From Sanderia malayensis (lineage: Eukaryota > Cnidaria > Scyphozoa > Semaeostomeae > Pelagiidae), in NCBI GenBank assembly GCA_013076295.1, contig RQOL01000772.1, positions 2,943,087 through 3,007,086 of the forward strand: 64,000 nucleotides of DNA, in the 5' to 3' direction. This document shows positions 60,957 to 64,000 of this stretch, one piece after another. How positions within the stretch are numbered: the first letter of the stretch is position 1; the number at the start of each line of letters is the position of its first letter. Under the pieces are notes generated by a model. It searched no databases. It was not told the DNA's origin and saw nothing but the letters and a program-made list of their open reading frames with translations. A program made the translations under genes and the position numbers.

Positions 60957-62960
60957 GCCAATGCTTCCCATATTAGGACACCATTACGTCATGTACGCGC
61001 AGTACCAATAATTATGCTACTGCGCATCCTGACCGCCTTTCTCCTCCGCATTGGCTTACCCTAACCCTAAGCCTAACCCTCAGGCCAATGCCTCCGCCAT
61101 TAAGACACTATGATTTTTGCGAGTAATTATGTCCCGTAAACTTTACCTTGATATTATACCTAAAATTATGTATGGAATTAAAATTGATATTACTACACAA
61201 TTTCAAACCATTAACCCTCCAATCAAGAAATCAGGTCATTTGTATCAAGCAATGTGCGATTGTTTTCATTGGGCCTAAGCGCTGCAAAGAAACTGAAGCA
61301 AATTTGAAAGTATCTCGGAGTGGAAAAAGGAAACGAAGCTATCACCTTTTGAGATTTTTTTCCTGTCATTGTCGAAAGGTTTTCAAAATTCTTGTCAGGG
61401 TCTCAGAAATAAGGAATAGTAATAAATTTTGTTAGTATATCAGTACAAAATTCAGCAATAACTTCTTGAAACTCCCACAACAACATAAAACAAAAACTAA
61501 CGCTAGCGATAAAAGACACCATCACGTCATATACGCTCCTGCGCAGTACCATTATGTACGCTACTGCGCATCCTGGCCACCTTTCTCCTCCACATAGGCT
61601 AACCCTAACCCTAATCCCAAGGCCAATACATTAGCCATTAGGACACCATTACATCATATATGCTCCTGCGCAGTACCCATCTTGAAGCTACTGCGCATCC
61701 TGGCCACCTTTCTCCTCCACATAGGCTAACCCTAACCCTAATCCCAAGGCCAATACATTAGCCATTAGGACACCTTTACGTCATATATGCTCCTGCGCAG
61801 TATCCATCTTTATGCTACTGCGCATCCTGACCACCTTTCTCCTCGGCATAGGTTAGCCCTACCCTAACTCTAACCCTAAAGCCAATGCATCAGCCATTAG
61901 GACACCATTACGTCATACATGCTCGTGCGCAGTACCCATCCTTATGCTACTGCGCATCCTGACCACCTTTCTCCTCCGCATAGGCTAACCCTAACCCTAA
62001 CCCTAACCCTAAGGCTAATGCATCAGCCATTAGGACACCATTACGTCAGATATGCTCCTGCGCAGTACCATTACTTACGCTACTGCGCGTCCTGACAACC
62101 CCTCTCCTCCGCATAGGCTAATGCTAACTCTAACCCTAAGGCCAATGCCTCCACCGTTAGGACACAATTACGTCATATGCGCTCCTGCGCAGTACCAATA
62201 TTTATGCTACTGCGCATCCTGACCACCTTTCTCCTCCGCATTGGCTAACCCTAACCCTAACCCTAACCCTAATCCCAAGGCCAATACATCTGCCATTAGG
62301 ACATCATTACATCATATATGCTCCTGCGCAGTACCCTTCTTGAAGCTACTGCGCATCCTGACCTCCTTTCTCCTCCGCATTGGCTAACCCTAACCCTAAC
62401 CCTAACCCTAAGGTCAATGCATCAGCCATTAGGACTTCATTACGTCATATATGTTCCTCCGCAGTACCCATTTTTATGCTATTGCGCATCCTGACCACCA
62501 TTCTCCTCCACATAGGCTAACTCTAACCCTAACCCTAACCCTAAGGCTAATGCATCAGCCATTAGGACACCATTACGTCAGATATGCTCCTGCGCAGTAC
62601 CATTACCTACGCTACTGCGCATCCTGACCACCTTTCTCCTCCGCATTGGCTAACCCAAACCCTAACCCTAACCATAAGGTCAATGCATCAGCCATTAGGA
62701 CACCTTTACGTCATATATGCTCCTGCGCAGTACCCATCTTTATGCTACTGCGCATCCTGACAACCTTTCTCCTCCACATAGGCTAACCCTAACCCTAACC
62801 CTAACCCTAAGGCTAATGCATCAGCCATTAGGACACCATTACGTCATAAGCGCTCCTGCGCAGTACAAATATTTATGCTACTGCGCATCCTGACCACCTT
62901 TCTCCTCCGCATTGGCTTACCCTAATCCTAAGCCTAACCCTAAGGCCAATGCATCAGCCA
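60957..62960. repeat. Satellite with internal (CTAACC)n, about 12 units
   Basis: Units of roughly 120-135 bases, marked by GCGCAGTACC near 60997, 61541, 61666, 61795, 61925, 62057, 62186, 62314, 62459, 62593, 62725 and 62853. Each contains GCCATTAGGACACCATTACG, TGCGCAGTA facing TACTGCGCA, CACCTTTCTCCTCC and one to four telomere-type CTAACC words; length differences come mostly from the number of these. The block is flanked by TTAAA on both sides. About 390 bases of unrelated sequence (61118-61505) interrupt the first unit. Confidence 0.9.
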
Positions 62961-63222
62961 TTAAACCTTATATCATACATGAAGTAGGTATTAAAAAAAT
63001 CAAATTTTGAAATAGACTGAAAAATGACTCACAAGGAGTCGAACTACACTAAATAGGTCCTACTGATCACGTTGAGACAATTCCCAGCTCTCTAGGAGCA
63101 ATGGCTCAAAGACCCAGATTTCCCGCGGATAGCTATTTAAACTTTCTATCATACTTGAAGAAGGTACTGAAAAATTCGAACTTTGAAATGGACTGAAAAA
63201 TGACTCACAAGGGGTCGAATTA
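62961..63222. repeat. Dispersed repeat, right part and second unit
   Basis: Continues the repeat interrupted at 60956: CCTTATATCATACATGAAG, GAAATAGACTGAAAAATG, ACTCACAAGGAGTCGAAC, then a second unit of about 175 bases up to 63222 where a TIR element is inserted. It shares CATACAT, ATCAAATTT, ACTCACAAGG and GTCGAA with the 184-bp satellite in the giant secreted gene. Confidence 0.75.
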
Positions 63223-63962
63223 AGCCCAATTTACACGACACTTTTTAACCCAGGTTCAACCCAGGTTCACCCTAACCCAGGTTTGATTTTTGTCGTGTAA
63301 ATCGAGTAAACCTGGGTTGAACCTGGGTTAAGAAAATCCTGCTCATGAGTCGGGTTGAACCTGGGTTGAACCCATGTTGAGGGTCGTGTAAATCGAAGTG
63401 GGGTTGAACCCGGGTTGAACAAGCATAATTCACATGCGCAGTGGTGGTAAGCGTGGCGCCAAAACTTCATCTTATTGTGTGTGGCCTAGTGTGTGAGGAT
63501 CATGTAAGTTTCGAAAAAAATGGTAATTTGAGAAAACTTATGGCAACAACAATCGCTCTTCCCAGGTTTGTCAAGCTGGATTTCGTTTTTCTACGTCGCA
63601 ATCTCATATATTTTTCGATCCGCTTCCTTGCAGCTTGAATACGCTGCTTCATTCTCTTCAGTCTGATGTATATACATTCTGGCTGTAAAGACAAGCGAAC
63701 AGTAGCATTGACTTTATAAGCAGTGCGATTTAGATATAGTCTTTGTTTTATCAAAAGTAAACAGCAACCATAGAGATAATAATTATGTCTGAGAGCAACT
63801 TACAAAGTGCGCATGCGTGTTTATTGGCTAACCCGGGTTCAACCCAGTTTCCTATTTACACGATAAAATCCTGCGAAGCAGTGTAAATCGGACAGGGTTG
63901 AAACCGGGTTAGGGTGAACCTGGGTTGAACCTGGGTTAAAAAGTGCCGTTTAAATTGGGATT
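63223..63962. mobile_element. 740-bp TIR element with TTA target duplication (PIF/Harbinger-like MITE)
   Basis: The ends are near-perfect inverted repeats of about 58 bases: left AGCCCAATTTACACGACACT, right (reverse complement) ATCCCAATTTAAACGGCACT, both continuing TTTTTAACCCAGGTTCAACC. TTA flanks both ends (63220-63222 and 63963-63965), a 3-base duplication as in PIF/Harbinger elements. Host repeat resumes directly afterwards (TACTAAATAGG). Inner sequence carries more CCTGGGTTGAAC subrepeats. A minus frame (63754-63500) is basic but too short for a transposase, so the element is non-autonomous. Confidence 0.8.
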
Positions 63963-63965
63963 TAT

Positions 63966-64000
63966 ACTAAATAGGTCCTACTGATCACGTGTCGGATACC
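63966..64000. repeat. Dispersed repeat resumes at the window edge
   Basis: TACTAAATAGGTCCTACTGA matches 63046-63070 and continues the unit that the TIR element split. Confidence 0.7.

Noticed and set aside
60957..62960. CRISPR-like array or true telomere
   Set aside because: Units are contiguous without unique spacers, the telomere words are only one to four per unit, and the block is internal and flanked by other repeats.

Overview
The window is animal (metazoan) nuclear DNA from an AT-rich, intron-rich genome, most likely a cnidarian and probably an anthozoan. The basis is the mix of standard animal genes (SMYD4-like, C1QBP, FUZ, MRPL3, ABHD2) with secreted proteins built from ShKT, LamG-like and TSP1 modules and with lineage-restricted membrane proteins, plus TTAGGG-type telomere motifs in a satellite. 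The species cannot be fixed from the sequence. No rRNA gene, intact tRNA gene or CRISPR array was seen. Exon models were built by hand from GT/AG sites and checked for phase: every joined exon set below stays in frame.

Layout: 1.0-6.7 kb (+) is a secreted mosaic protein of three ShKT domains alternating with two GCCW cassettes. 18.8-7.9 kb (-) is a giant secreted protein with a signal peptide, about 1,450 low-complexity residues, a 37-unit GGx(I/V/L)x repeat, a LamG-like domain and a TSP1 domain; its second intron is filled by a 184-bp satellite. 21.1-22.1 kb (+) is an intronless rhodopsin-type GPCR. 25.6-22.6 kb (-) and 56.2-59.9 kb (+) are two inverted paralogues of an undescribed single-pass membrane protein with a long acidic cytoplasmic tail; the plus copy has gained a chimeric exon by tandem duplication.

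Between the paralogues is a housekeeping block, all on +: SMYD4-like (26.6-33.9 kb), mitochondrial C1QBP/p32 (34.7-36.5 kb), intronless FUZ (37.4-38.6 kb) and mitochondrial ribosomal MRPL3 (38.9-41.8 kb). Then comes a gene-poor stretch (41.8-47.5 kb) with a LINE remnant and a perfect hairpin, a two-exon 82-residue secreted peptide gene on - (48.6-47.5 kb), a possible Cys-rich ORF (49.5 kb) and ABHD2 on - (55.5-50.5 kb), divergently placed from the second paralogue. The last 4 kb hold nested repeats: a trimeric 215-bp repeat, a telomere-motif satellite inserted in a dispersed repeat, and a 740-bp terminal-inverted-repeat element with a TTA target duplication.

The genes do not form one pathway. 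The most novel items are the giant repeat protein, the inverted membrane-protein pair with its newborn exon, and the small secreted peptide.
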